DNA of 64,000 nucleotides from Ruminococcaceae bacterium FB2012 (lineage in GTDB: Bacteria; Bacillota; Clostridia; Oscillospirales; Ruminococcaceae). Positions 51,157 through 60,252 of the stretch are shown in pieces (position 1 is the first letter of the stretch; each line of letters starts with the position of its first letter). Made by a program: the position numbers and the translations under genes. Below the pieces are notes generated by a model, which saw only the letters and a list, made by a program, of their open reading frames with translations, did not search any database and was not told the origin of the DNA. The stretch is from assembly GCA_900104495.1 (NCBI GenBank), contig FMXS01000004.1, forward strand, positions 186,001 to 250,000. The letters run 5' to 3'.

Positions 51157-52443
51157 ATGTCTGTTGAACTGACCCGCAGAGAATGCGGAAAGGGTATGAC
51201 CCTGACAAAGATACACGACGATAAATTCAAGACCTTTGCACTTTCAGTCAGAATGACGGTACCATTTGACGATGAATATTCTCCTGTCTATCCTTTGGTG
51301 CTTGATATACTGGCGACCTGCACACGAAGATACCCCGAAAAGGAGCAGTTTTCCAAGGTGCTGACAGAGCTTTATTCCGCATCGGTAAGTACGAGCTCGT
51401 CAAGAGCCGGCAACTATCTTCTTCTGACCATAACTCTGAACTGTCTTTGTGACGAATACACCATTGGAAAGGAAAAGGTCTCTGAAACGGCGGCCCGGCT
51501 TTTGATCGACTGCATCCTTGATCCCTTCCTTGAGGACGGTATGCTGTCGCAGAAGTATATGAAGCTTTGTAAGAGCGATATGCTTGACGATATTGACGCT
51601 ATCATTAACAATAAGCGCAGATATGCTTCGGTGCTGGCAAAAAAGCGGATATTCCGGGGAGAGATCACGGCTATTTCTCCTTATGACCACAGAGAGGCCG
51701 TTGCCTCGGCGGATATCGGGACAGTTACAAAGGCTTATCATAAGCTGCTGAGGACTGCATATTTCGAGATCGCTGTCACGGGCGGCAGCTGCGATGAAAA
51801 GGTCGGGAATATGCTGGTCGATTCTCTCGGTGCTTTGGAGCGTGAACCTATCGTTATTAACGATTACAATGCTCCATCGCCGATAAAGGATGAAGTCTGC
51901 CGCGACGGAGAAGAATGCGAGGCAAATCAGAGTCAGCTTATCATTGCTTACAAGTCGAAGAGCTACAATGAGTATGCCGCCAAGCTGTTTATCTCTATGC
52001 TCGGTGCAACACCGATGTCAAAGCTTTTTATGAATGTCAGAGAGAAAATGTCCCTTTGCTATTACTGCGATGCGGTGCTTATTGATCTGAAAAACACCTT
52101 TGTTATCACCTCGGGGCTTGATGCTAAGGACATTGCTCTTGCCGAAAAGGCCATAGATGATCAGGTCAGAGCAATGCAGGAGGGTGATTTCACCGACGAG
52201 GAATTTGAGAACGCTAAGCTGTTTTTAAGCGAGGCCTATCTTTCAAACTATGACAGCAAGTACGATATACTGATGTGGTTCTACTATCAGTTCATGCACG
52301 GAAGCTGCGATACTCCGGAGGAAAAGGGCAGCAAGATCAAGGCGCTGACCCGCGAGGATGTTATCAGAGAAGCCGGGGGCTATAAGCTTGACACCGTGTT
52401 CGTTCTCAGACCGAGGGAAGGAGGCAGCGCAGATGAATCTTGA
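51157..52443 (+). CDS. M16-type peptidase-like subunit lacking the zinc motif (YmfF-like)
   Basis: A 428-residue protein of the M16 fold. No HxxEH is present in the N-terminal half, where active members carry it, but the paired-domain architecture and C-terminal FMNVREKMSLCYYCDA (substrate-binding Arg/Tyr region) are retained. It pairs with the following active subunit, whose start overlaps its end by 11 bases. Together they resemble YmfF/YmfH, a heterodimeric zinc peptidase. Substrate unknown. Confidence 0.85.
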   Translation: MSVELTRRECGKGMTLTKIHDDKFKTFALSVRMTVPFDDEYSPVYPLVLDILATCTRRYPEKEQFSKVLTELYSASVSTSSSRAGNYLLLTITLNCLCDEYTIGKEKVSETAARLLIDCILDPFLEDGMLSQKYMKLCKSDMLDDIDAIINNKRRYASVLAKKRIFRGEITAISPYDHREAVASADIGTVTKAYHKLLRTAYFEIAVTGGSCDEKVGNMLVDSLGALEREPIVINDYNAPSPIKDEVCRDGEECEANQSQLIIAYKSKSYNEYAAKLFISMLGATPMSKLFMNVREKMSLCYYCDAVLIDLKNTFVITSGLDAKDIALAEKAIDDQVRAMQEGDFTDEEFENAKLFLSEAYLSNYDSKYDILMWFYYQFMHGSCDTPEEKGSKIKALTREDVIREAGGYKLDTVFVLRPREGGSADES

Positions 52444-53710
52444 ACCTGAGATCTTCCGAAGTGAGCTTTCCGGCGATGAATATCATCTCTATCATCATCC
52501 TTCGGGGCTTGATGTCCTTATAATGCAGATGCCCGGCTTTACTACCACGGAAGCGCTGTTTGCAGCGAAATACGGTTCGGTGAACAATTGCTTCCGCACA
52601 CTTGATACCGGGGATTTCATAAAAGTGCCCGACGGTATCGCCCACTATCTGGAGCATAAGCTGTTTGAGGGCGAAGAGTGCGGAGTGTTTGAAAGATTCG
52701 CCGCGACCGGAGCATCGGCAAATGCTTTTACGTCATTTGATATTACAGCCTATACTTTCAGCGCCTCCTCGGATTATGAAGAACCGTTGTCGATACTGCT
52801 TGATTTTGTCCAACATCCCTTCATCACCGACGAGAATGTGGAAAAGGAAAGGGGCATCATCGCTCAGGAGATAAAGATGTCTGACGATTCTCCCACAAGA
52901 GCCTTGTTCTTTGAACTGCTCCAGTCGGTCTATCATGATAACCCGGTGAATATTGACATCGCCGGAACTGTGGAGTCCATACAGGATATAACCGCTTCGC
53001 TTCTGATGAAGTGCCACGGTACTTTCTACAATCTTAACAACATGGTGCTGTCTATCGCCGGAAACGTTGACGACGAAACGGTGCTTAGGATATGCGACGA
53101 AAAGCTTGTACCGTCCGAAAACAAACATTTGGAACTTTTTACTGCCGAAGAGCCGGATACTGTGGTGAAAAGCAGATCTGTCATCAGCCGGGAAATCGGC
53201 GTGCCCATGTTCAGCCTTGGATTCAAGTGTCCTCCGCTGAAGGGCAGGGAGCTTTTGAAAACATCTATCGCCGCCGACCTTATGCTTAAAGTGCTGTTCG
53301 GAAATATGTCCGATTGGTACAGAAACGCTTTTGAGCAGGGGCTTATCAACTCCACTTTCAGCACTGAAGTGTTCAGCTCCGAACAGGGGTATTTTCTGCT
53401 GATACTCTCCGGAGAAGCCAAGGACCCGGACGCGATTTACAACAGCATCTGCGATAAGATAAGATCTCTCGACTGCTCAAACTTTGACAGCGAACTGCTA
53501 AGGACCTTGATAAAGGGCGGCTACGGTTCGGAGATCATGAAGTATAACATCGTTTCCGAGTGTGCCGAAGCTATGTGCTTCTATTATACTCAAGGCGTAA
53601 GCTGTTTTGACAATCTGAAAATAATGTCTGAACTGACGCCCGAAGAGGTTTTTGAAACGACAAAACTGCTTGATACAGACAGATCGTCGTTTTGTGTAGT
53701 CAGAAAGTGA
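52433..53710 (+). CDS. M16 zinc peptidase, catalytic subunit (YmfH-like)
   Basis: A 425-residue M16 peptidase starting at ATG 52433 with GGAAGGAGG upstream; the longer frame lies in the end of the previous gene. The zinc motif HYLEHKLFEGEE (HxxEH) is intact, and ERGIIAQEIKMSDD supplies the downstream Glu ligand. Likely degrades peptides as a complex with its non-catalytic partner. Twelve bases before lgt. Confidence 0.9.
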   Translation: MNLEPEIFRSELSGDEYHLYHHPSGLDVLIMQMPGFTTTEALFAAKYGSVNNCFRTLDTGDFIKVPDGIAHYLEHKLFEGEECGVFERFAATGASANAFTSFDITAYTFSASSDYEEPLSILLDFVQHPFITDENVEKERGIIAQEIKMSDDSPTRALFFELLQSVYHDNPVNIDIAGTVESIQDITASLLMKCHGTFYNLNNMVLSIAGNVDDETVLRICDEKLVPSENKHLELFTAEEPDTVVKSRSVISREIGVPMFSLGFKCPPLKGRELLKTSIAADLMLKVLFGNMSDWYRNAFEQGLINSTFSTEVFSSEQGYFLLILSGEAKDPDAIYNSICDKIRSLDCSNFDSELLRTLIKGGYGSEIMKYNIVSECAEAMCFYYTQGVSCFDNLKIMSELTPEEVFETTKLLDTDRSSFCVVRK

Positions 53711-53722
53711 GGAAGGTAATCA

Positions 53723-54988
53723 ATGACGCAATTAATACAGACTCTTGCCACTGATATTGATACGGAAGTGATAAGCAAGATAAGGTCAAATCCCGATAAG
53801 GTCTTCTTCCCGAATTTCGGAAACGGTGACAATATCCTTTCGGAGGGCTTTACGGTTGACAGAGTAATGTTCACCATTCCCGGCATCAACTTCAAAGTCT
53901 ATTGGTACGGGTTTCTGATCGCTGTGGGCATTCTGCTGGCAATGATCTACGGTTTTAAAAGGATGAAGGATGTCGGGGTGGATCCCGACCGCGCCACCGA
54001 CGGCGTTATAGCCGGTTTCTTCGGCGCGATCTTCGGAGCAAGGCTTTACTATATCATGTTCAACGACGATACGTCTTTCTCCCAGTTCTTCAACATCCGC
54101 GACGGCGGACTCGCGATCTACGGCGGAATAATCGGAGCTATTGTCGTCGGCGGCATCGTCGTCAGGGTGCGCAAAGTCAAGCTGACGGCCCTGCTGGATG
54201 TGGTCGGGCCCTGCTTCCTTATCGGACAGGCCATAGGCCGCTGGGGAAATTTCTTCAATCAGGAAGCCTTCGGTTCAAACACCGATCTCCCATGGGGAAT
54301 GATGAGCAGCAAGACTATCAACTACATCGCCGAGCATTTTGACGATCTCGGCGGTGAGGTCTCAAGTTACGCGCCGGTTCATCCCTGCTTTTTGTATGAA
54401 TCATTATGGTGTATTGCTGCATTCGTGTTCCTGCATTTCTATCTTAGGCACAGAAAATTCGACGGCGAAGTATTTCTGATGTATATCGGCCTCTACGGCC
54501 TCGGGAGATTCTTCATAGAAAGCACGAGAACTGATTCGCTCTATCTGATGAACATAAAGGTTTCCCAGCTTGTTGCCGGAGCCTGCGTGATAGCGTCCAT
54601 TATACTTATAATCATATTCAGAAACATCGTTAAGCGGAACGATGATTACAAGCTCTATGTTGACACCAGGCTAAGCAAGGCTCAGATGGAAGAATACAAT
54701 ACCTACGCCGAGGTGCAGAAGGCGAAGAAGGAAATGAAAGCCAAGATCAAAGCTGCCAAGGCAGCGGGTGAAGACACCTCCGAGCTTGAAAAAGAATTTG
54801 AGGAGAAATTCGGGAAACACGCAAAGAAACCCTCAGACGATGTGAAGGAGGACGAACCCGCAGAAAAGTCGGAAAAGTATACTTCCATTCTGGCGGATGA
54901 TGATGAAGAAACTGCATCCGAAAACAGTGACAGCGAAAATTCAGATAACGATAACGAGGAGGAAAAAGAAAATGAGCAGGATAATTGA
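53723..54988 (+). CDS. lgt: Prolipoprotein diacylglyceryl transferase with long charged tail
   Basis: A 421-residue membrane enzyme that transfers diacylglycerol to the lipobox Cys of prolipoproteins, such as those at 2320 and 11984 here. YWYGFLIAVGILLAM, GARLYYIMFN, GGLAIYGGIIGA, GRWGNFFNQEAFG and HPCFLYESLW are Lgt landmarks. After the membrane core (about residue 300) comes an unusual tail of about 120 residues rich in Lys/Glu/Asp (KAKIKAAKAAGED, then acidic Ser/Asp/Glu stretches). The tail coding region overlaps folD by 17 bases. Confidence 0.93.
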   Translation: MTQLIQTLATDIDTEVISKIRSNPDKVFFPNFGNGDNILSEGFTVDRVMFTIPGINFKVYWYGFLIAVGILLAMIYGFKRMKDVGVDPDRATDGVIAGFFGAIFGARLYYIMFNDDTSFSQFFNIRDGGLAIYGGIIGAIVVGGIVVRVRKVKLTALLDVVGPCFLIGQAIGRWGNFFNQEAFGSNTDLPWGMMSSKTINYIAEHFDDLGGEVSSYAPVHPCFLYESLWCIAAFVFLHFYLRHRKFDGEVFLMYIGLYGLGRFFIESTRTDSLYLMNIKVSQLVAGACVIASIILIIIFRNIVKRNDDYKLYVDTRLSKAQMEEYNTYAEVQKAKKEMKAKIKAAKAAGEDTSELEKEFEEKFGKHAKKPSDDVKEDEPAEKSEKYTSILADDDEETASENSDSENSDNDNEEEKENEQDN

Positions 54989-55895
54989 CGGAAAGGCCGT
55001 ATCGGCACAGGTTAAGGAAAGGATCAAGGCTGAGACCGCTAAGCTGAAAGAGCAGGGCGTTGAAGTCGGGCTGGCGGTAGTCATCGTCGGAGACGATCCC
55101 GCTTCCAAGGTCTATGTACGCAACAAGAAAAAGGCTTGCGAAGAGGTGGGCTTCAATTCCTATGAGTATGCGATGCCTGCCGAAACAACAGAGCAGGAAC
55201 TTCTCGAACTTGTTAATAAGCTCAACGCAGATGAAAAGGTTGACGGCATCCTTGTTCAGCTGCCGCTTCCCAAGCATCTTGATGATAAGGTGATCATCAA
55301 TAATATCCGCCCCGATAAGGATGTCGATGCTTTCCATCCTATCAACGTTGGACATATCATGATCGGTGACTACAGCTTCCTGCCTTGCACCCCCGCCGGT
55401 GTAATGGAGCTTATCCATTCAACGGGGGTTGAGGTCAAGGGCAAAAAATGCGTTGTCATCGGTCGCAGCAATATCGTAGGCAAGCCAATGGCTATGCTTC
55501 TTCTGCATGAAAACGGAACTGTTGCGATATGTCATTCAAAGACTCAAAATTTGCCTCAGGTATGTTCGCAAGCCGATATTCTTGTTGCCGCAGTGGGTAA
55601 ACCCAAGATCATTACCGCTGATTATATCAAGGAGGGCGCTGTCGTTATTGATGTCGGTATGGACAGAGACGAAAACGGCAAGCTCTGCGGCGATGTCGAT
55701 TTTGAAAACTGTAAGGATAAGGCCGGCTTTATCTCGCCTGTACCCGGCGGCGTTGGACCTATGACTATCGCAATGCTGATGCAGAACACTCTTACGGCTG
55801 CAAAGCTGCACAAAGGATTATCGGGCGGCACTGACGAAGGCACTTCGGACGGGAAAGATCGCAATGTCTGGAACAAACTGTTCCTTCACACCTGA
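54972..55895 (+). CDS. folD: Bifunctional methylenetetrahydrofolate dehydrogenase/cyclohydrolase
   Basis: A 307-residue enzyme interconverting 5,10-methylene-, methenyl- and 10-formyl-THF. ATG at 54972 lies in GAGGAAAAAGAAAATG. VGDDPASKVYVRNKKKACEEVG with the catalytic Lys, GILVQLPLPKHLDD, PCTPAGVMELI, VVIGRSNIVGKPMAMLL, HSKTQN and PGGVGPMTIAML are typical. It carries about 20 extra C-terminal residues. Joins the folT-folC theme. Confidence 0.95.
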   Translation: MSRIIDGKAVSAQVKERIKAETAKLKEQGVEVGLAVVIVGDDPASKVYVRNKKKACEEVGFNSYEYAMPAETTEQELLELVNKLNADEKVDGILVQLPLPKHLDDKVIINNIRPDKDVDAFHPINVGHIMIGDYSFLPCTPAGVMELIHSTGVEVKGKKCVVIGRSNIVGKPMAMLLLHENGTVAICHSKTQNLPQVCSQADILVAAVGKPKIITADYIKEGAVVIDVGMDRDENGKLCGDVDFENCKDKAGFISPVPGGVGPMTIAMLMQNTLTAAKLHKGLSGGTDEGTSDGKDRNVWNKLFLHT

Positions 55896-55973
55896 TATTC
55901 GCTTTTATTAATTCAAATAATGATTTGCAAAAATATTTATCTCAAAGCAAATGTAAAAACTTTGTGAATACTA

Positions 55974-56002
55974 TTTACAAAGGGCTTGTTTTGTAGTATA
56001 AT
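55974..56002 (+). promoter_or_regulatory. rpsO promoter
   Basis: TTTACA (55974-55979), 17-base spacer, TATAAT (55997-56002). Confidence 0.75.
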
Positions 56003-56008
56003 AAATAA

Positions 56009-56117
56009 GCTGTCTATGCAGCATATCCCTGCCGCAGAATATGGGTAAAGCCCGATAGGGAAGGTTACCTGCCATATCCTTCGGCTGAGGAAATATTTTT
56101 GAAAGAGGTACACAAAA
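56009..56117 (+). promoter_or_regulatory. Structured rpsO leader, possible S15 autoregulation site
   Basis: About 110 bases between promoter and ATG fold into ATCCCT/AGGGA enclosing GGG-TAAA-GCCC, followed by a second CCT/AGG hairpin ending just before the ribosome site GAAAGAGG. S15 represses its own mRNA through leader structure in several bacterial groups. A match to a known leader class was not established here. Confidence 0.45.
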
Positions 56118-56384
56118 ATGCTCAGAAAAGACGAGAAAACAGCTGTTATCGAAGCTAACAGAACTCACGAGACCGATACCGGTTCTCCCGAGGTGCAGAT
56201 CGCTATCCTCACCAAGAGGATCAACGACCTTACCGAGCATCTGAAGACTCACAAGAAGGATCATCACTCCAGAAGAGGTCTTCTGAAAATGGTAGGTAAG
56301 AGAAGGAATCTCCTCGGCTATCTCAAGAACAAGGATATCGAGAGATACAGAGCAACTATCGAGAAGCTCGGTCTCCGTAAGTAA
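56118..56384 (+). CDS. rpsO: 30S ribosomal protein S15
   Basis: An 88-residue ribosomal protein binding the central domain of 16S rRNA. THETDTGSPEVQIAILTKRINDLTEHL and HHSRRGLLKMVGKRRNLLGYL are the classic S15 signatures. Located before pnp as in most bacteria, but separated from it by an intrinsic terminator and a structured leader. Confidence 0.98.
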   Translation: MLRKDEKTAVIEANRTHETDTGSPEVQIAILTKRINDLTEHLKTHKKDHHSRRGLLKMVGKRRNLLGYLKNKDIERYRATIEKLGLRK

Positions 56385-56398
56385 TCACCTTCAGACAC

Positions 56399-56432
56399 TA
56401 AGGCAGAGGCGCATTGTGCGTCACTGCCTTTT
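56399..56432 (+). terminator. rpsO terminator
   Basis: AAGGCAG pairs with CTGCCTT, with an inner GCGCA/TGCGT stem, followed by TT. Confidence 0.8.
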
Positions 56433-56452
56433 GGTGTTTATTCCGGCATTGG

Positions 56453-56529
56453 CAGGGCGGGTCGATTAGCATTAAACAGAACCCGTGAATCCCTTTCGCG
56501 GCTTCTGTTTATTGCTAATGTCTCGCCTG
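56453..56529 (+). promoter_or_regulatory. Long hairpin in the pnp leader
   Basis: Bases 56465-56481 pair with 56503-56519 through 16 base pairs with one mismatch (TTAGCA/TGCTAA and TTAAACAGAA/TTCTGTTTA parts). Outer CAG/CTG and GCG/CGC pairs and an inner CCG/CGG extend it. The layout resembles the double-stranded pnp leader of enterobacteria, which RNase III and PNPase itself use for autocontrol. Confidence 0.65.
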
Positions 56530-56558
56530 TGAAATATTATTTTAGGAGGAATTTCAGT

Positions 56559-58670
56559 ATGTTTGAAAACTACAGGAAATTTGAAACTACATACGCAGGC
56601 AGACCCTTCGTTGTAGAAACAGGCAAGGCTGCACAGCTTGCAAACGGTTCCTGCTGGGTAAGATACGGCGAGACCGTCGTTATGGCCAACGTTACCGCTT
56701 CCCCCAAGCCCAGAGAGGGCATTGACTTTTTCCCGCTCTCCGTTGACTACGAAGAGAGACTTTACTCCGTAGGCAAGATCCCCGGATCTTTCATGAAGAG
56801 AGAGGGCAAGCCCACAGAGAAGGCTATCCTTACCTCGAGAATGGTAGACAGACCTATCAGACCTCTGTTCCCGAAGGATATGAGAAACGATGTTTCCGTT
56901 GTTATGACAGTTCTTTCGGTTGATCCCGACTGCTCGCCCGAGATCGCAGGCATGATCGCTACTTCTATCGCTATCTCCATTTCCGATATTCCCTGGAACG
57001 GACCTATCGCCGGTATCAGCGTCGGCCTTGTTGACGGTGAGCTGGTACTCAATCCTACTCTTGAGCAGAGAAACAACAATCACCTCAATCTGACTGTTGC
57101 CGGTTCTATGGAGAAGATCGTTATGATCGAAGCCGGTGCCGATGAGGTCCCCGACGATCAGATGCTGGAGGCTATCCTCCTCGGACACGAGGAGATCAAG
57201 AAGATGGTTTCCTTCATCAACGAGATCAAGGCTGAGATCGGCAAGCCCAAGTTTGAGTTTGAGTCCATGGAGCTCGATCACGATATGATGGACGAGCTTA
57301 TGGCTGAGTTCGGCGATCAGATCAAGTTTGCTCTCGATACCGATGACAAGAATGTCCGCGATGCAAGAATGCAGCCCATTACCGACGCTATCGTTGAGAA
57401 GTATTCCGAGAAGTATGAGAACCTGCCCGAGATCATCGGTGAGGTCATCTACAAGCTCCAGAAGATCATCGTAAGAGATTGGCTCTACAACGGTAAGCGC
57501 GTTGACGGCAGAGGCATCGACGAGATCAGACCTCTTGCTGCTGAGGTAGGCTTCCTGCCCAGAGTTCACGGCTGCGGACTGTTCACCAGAGGCCAGACCC
57601 AGGTAATGACTATCTGCACACTTGGCCCTGTTAGCGACGCTCAGCGTCTCGACGGCCTTGATGAAGAGGATTCCAAGAGATATATCCACCACTACAATTT
57701 CCCTTCGTATTCCGTAGGCGAGACCAAGCCTTCAAGAGGCCCCGGCCGTCGTGAGATCGGTCACGGCGCTCTTGCCGAAAAGGCTCTCGTTCCTGTTATC
57801 CCCAGCGTTGAGGAGTTCCCCTATGCTATAAGAATGGTTTCCGAGGTTCTTTCCTCCAACGGTTCTACTTCCCAGGGCTCTATCTGCGGTTCGACTCTCG
57901 CTCTTATGGACGCCGGCGTTCCTATCAAGGCTCCCGTTGCAGGTATTTCCTGCGGCCTTATTACCAAGGAGGACGGTAGCTGGATGACAATGGTCGATAT
58001 CCAGGGCCTTGAGGACTTCTACGGCGATATGGACTTCAAGGTAGGCGGTACCAAGAAGGGTATCACTGCTATTCAGGTAGATATCAAGGTAGACGGCCTT
58101 ACACCCGATATAATCAAGGAGGCTTTTGCAAAGACTCATAAGGCAAGAGATTATATCCTTGACGAGATCATGCTCAAGGCAATTCCCGAGCCCAGAAAGG
58201 AAGTCAACAAGTGGGCTCCCAAGATGCTCACCACCAAGGTGCCCGTTGACAAGATCAGAGAAGTCATCGGCAGCGGCGGAAAGGTCATTCAGAAGATCAG
58301 TGCTGAGTGCGGCGTGAAGATCGACATTGAAGAGGACGGCAGCGTATTCGTTTCCGGTGTTGACAAGGAGAAGGCCATGCAGGCTATCTCGATCATTAAC
58401 ACCATTGCCAACGATCCCGAAATCGGTGCTATCTACAAGGGCAAGGTCGTTCGTATTATGAACTTCGGCGCATTCGTTGAGATCGCTCCCGGCAAGGACG
58501 GCCTCGTTCACATCTCCAAGCTGGATAAATCCAGAGTCGAGAAGGTTGAGGACGTTGTTCAGATCGGCGACGAGATCGTTGTTAAGGTAATGGAGATAGA
58601 TTCTCAGGGCAGGATCAATCTTTCCCGCAAGGATGCTCTTGCGGACATCGAGGCAAAGAAGAGATCTTAA
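56559..58670 (+). CDS. pnp: Polyribonucleotide nucleotidyltransferase (PNPase)
   Basis: A 703-residue 3'-5' phosphorolytic RNase of the RNA-decay machinery. ATG at 56559 follows TAGGAGGA by 8 bases. Two RNase PH-like domains flank an all-helical linker (GRREIGHGALAEKAL and GSSTSQGSICGSTLALMDAGVPI-like catalytic blocks). A KH domain (VIGSGGKVIQKISAECGVKIDIEEDG) and an S1 domain (YKGKVVRIMNFGAFVEIAPGKDGLVHIS) follow. Followed by a terminator at 58707. Confidence 0.98.
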   Translation: MFENYRKFETTYAGRPFVVETGKAAQLANGSCWVRYGETVVMANVTASPKPREGIDFFPLSVDYEERLYSVGKIPGSFMKREGKPTEKAILTSRMVDRPIRPLFPKDMRNDVSVVMTVLSVDPDCSPEIAGMIATSIAISISDIPWNGPIAGISVGLVDGELVLNPTLEQRNNNHLNLTVAGSMEKIVMIEAGADEVPDDQMLEAILLGHEEIKKMVSFINEIKAEIGKPKFEFESMELDHDMMDELMAEFGDQIKFALDTDDKNVRDARMQPITDAIVEKYSEKYENLPEIIGEVIYKLQKIIVRDWLYNGKRVDGRGIDEIRPLAAEVGFLPRVHGCGLFTRGQTQVMTICTLGPVSDAQRLDGLDEEDSKRYIHHYNFPSYSVGETKPSRGPGRREIGHGALAEKALVPVIPSVEEFPYAIRMVSEVLSSNGSTSQGSICGSTLALMDAGVPIKAPVAGISCGLITKEDGSWMTMVDIQGLEDFYGDMDFKVGGTKKGITAIQVDIKVDGLTPDIIKEAFAKTHKARDYILDEIMLKAIPEPRKEVNKWAPKMLTTKVPVDKIREVIGSGGKVIQKISAECGVKIDIEEDGSVFVSGVDKEKAMQAISIINTIANDPEIGAIYKGKVVRIMNFGAFVEIAPGKDGLVHISKLDKSRVEKVEDVVQIGDEIVVKVMEIDSQGRINLSRKDALADIEAKKRS

Positions 58671-58706
58671 TCGGACTCTCCTTGCTTACAGATCTTTGTC
58701 AGTGTC

Positions 58707-58742
58707 ATGCACTCCCTCCCGCTGCGCGGGGGAGTGCATTTT
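58707..58742 (+). terminator. pnp terminator
   Basis: ATGCACTCCC (58707-58716) pairs with GGGAGTGCAT (58730-58739), with an inner CCCGC/GCGGG, then TTT. Confidence 0.9.
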
Positions 58743-58773
58743 CATAAGCGAATGTCAACAGGAGTGATGTTTT

Positions 58774-59493
58774 ATGAAATGTTCTGTCTGCGGGACCGAA
58801 TTCTACGGCAATAATGGGATATGTCCCGGATGCGGTTATTTCTGCGGCAGGGGAAACGGCCCCTACGAGGGACCTTATCCAAATCAGATGCCCGGCACAG
58901 GTCCTCAGTATCAGAATGCTGGCGGGGCACCTTATATGACGTATTATCAGAGCCCGATGAATCAAACTCGCGTTATGAAAAAACGGTCTTATCTTATGAT
59001 CATCGGCGTGGCGATCCTGTTGGGTGCAGTAGCTATGGTGATCTTTATCGGTTCAAGATTTGATTCAAAAAATTACGATTTCGGCTCCTTCACTATGGAT
59101 CTTCCTACGGGCATGAAGGAAGACGCCGGCAGCACCTTTGTAAGCTACTTTCAGACCCACGGCGGGGATGCCGGCGAATACGCCAACAAAAATATCCGCT
59201 TTGCATATGCTGCAGCGGACGGCTTTTCCGGAAACAGTCCCGACAGAACCGGGATGATCGTTGATACTATCGCTGACACATACAAAAACTATACCGGCTA
59301 TGAACTATTCGAAAAGACCCGCGAAAGTCTGAAATTTAAAATGGATTATGAAGGAATGACTGCCTATTGCCATTTCAGAACAGTAGTCAGAGGTGAAAAG
59401 ATATATTATCTGTTCCTCGTATGCAATTTCAGTCAGCGAAGCAGATATGAAGACAGGTTCGATAAATACATGAATTCTTTTACTGTAAAGTAA
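58774..59493 (+). CDS. Zinc-ribbon, single-pass membrane protein of unknown function
   Basis: A 239-residue protein. Residues 3-21 form a zinc ribbon (CSVCG and CPGCG pairs), followed by a Gly/Pro/Tyr/Asn-rich linker, a membrane helix (LMIIGVAILLGAVAMVIFIG) near residues 73-92, and an outer domain of about 140 residues with FGSFTMDLPTGM and an amphipathic C-terminus. Architecture parallels the protein at 25984, suggesting paralogous envelope proteins. AGGAGTGATG precedes the ATG. Function unknown. Confidence 0.8.
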   Translation: MKCSVCGTEFYGNNGICPGCGYFCGRGNGPYEGPYPNQMPGTGPQYQNAGGAPYMTYYQSPMNQTRVMKKRSYLMIIGVAILLGAVAMVIFIGSRFDSKNYDFGSFTMDLPTGMKEDAGSTFVSYFQTHGGDAGEYANKNIRFAYAAADGFSGNSPDRTGMIVDTIADTYKNYTGYELFEKTRESLKFKMDYEGMTAYCHFRTVVRGEKIYYLFLVCNFSQRSRYEDRFDKYMNSFTVK

Positions 59494-59496
59494 TGC

Positions 59497-59526
59497 AAGC
59501 CTTGAGCGGAGATTCGCTCAAGGCTT
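59497..59526. terminator. Bidirectional hairpin between convergent genes
   Basis: AAGCCTTGAGCG pairs perfectly with CGCTCAAGGCTT, 6-base loop. U runs on both sides are weak. Confidence 0.7.
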
Positions 59527-59529
59527 AAA

Positions 59530-60243
59530 TTATGTGATCCGTTCAAGGTTCTCCTTTATTGATCGGAGTATGCGTTTTTCAAGCCTGCTTATGTATGACT
59601 GAGAAATGCCGAGAAGATCGGCTACCTGCTTTTGAGTCAGCTCCTTGTGACCTCCAAGACCGTAACGCATTACCATTATCTGCTTTTCTCGGTCCGGGAG
59701 GCGTTCGATCTCCCGGATAAGAAGCTGTTTATCCACCTCGTTTTCAATTCCTCTGTTTACGATATCGTCATCCGTTCCGAGAATGTCTGAGAGCAGAAGT
59801 TCGTTTCCGTCCCAGTCAATGTTAAGCGGTTCGTCTATGGAGATCTCGTTTTTGTACTGGGCTGTTTTCCTTAGGAACATCAAGATCTCGTTTTCAATAC
59901 ACCGTGAAGCGTATGTCGCCAGCTTGATCTTTTTGTCGGGGCAGAATGTTTTGACCGCCTTGATAAGCCCGATAGTCCCGATGGAGATAAGGTCTTCAAG
60001 TCCGACGCCGGTTGATTCAAACTTTTTTGAGATGTAAACCACCAGCCGGAGATTATGTACGATCAAAAGGTCCCGCGCCTTTTCGGGATCAGTCGAGATC
60101 AGTTCAAAGGTCTTTGCTTCTTCTTCGGGAGTAAGCGGCGGGGGAAGCTGATCCGCACCGTTGATGTAATCTACGGTATCATATTCTATGAACAGTCCGA
60201 TGATAAGGGCTTGAAGTCTGCTGAATAAATCTTTGAGTTTCAT
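59530..60243 (-). CDS. sigE: Sporulation sigma factor SigE
   Basis: A 237-residue sigma-70-family factor active in the mother cell during sporulation. It begins with an amphipathic pro-sequence (LKDLFSRLQALIIGLF) and the cleavage region DYINGADQLPPPLT seen in pro-SigE. Region 2 is HNLRLVVYISKKFESTGVGLEDLISIGTIGLIKAV; region 4 includes LPDREKQIMVMRYGLGG and the helix-turn-helix LTQKQVADLLGISQSYISRLEKR. AAGGAG precedes the ATG; spoIIGA lies 9 bases upstream. Confidence 0.96.
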   Translation of the reverse strand: MKLKDLFSRLQALIIGLFIEYDTVDYINGADQLPPPLTPEEEAKTFELISTDPEKARDLLIVHNLRLVVYISKKFESTGVGLEDLISIGTIGLIKAVKTFCPDKKIKLATYASRCIENEILMFLRKTAQYKNEISIDEPLNIDWDGNELLLSDILGTDDDIVNRGIENEVDKQLLIREIERLPDREKQIMVMRYGLGGHKELTQKQVADLLGISQSYISRLEKRILRSIKENLERIT

Positions 60244-60252
60244 TTTGTCTCC

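Noticed and set aside
56472..57692. 406-codon minus-strand frame
   Set aside because: Antisense to pnp; the Leu/Asp/Gly-rich product is typical of a mirror of a biased coding strand.
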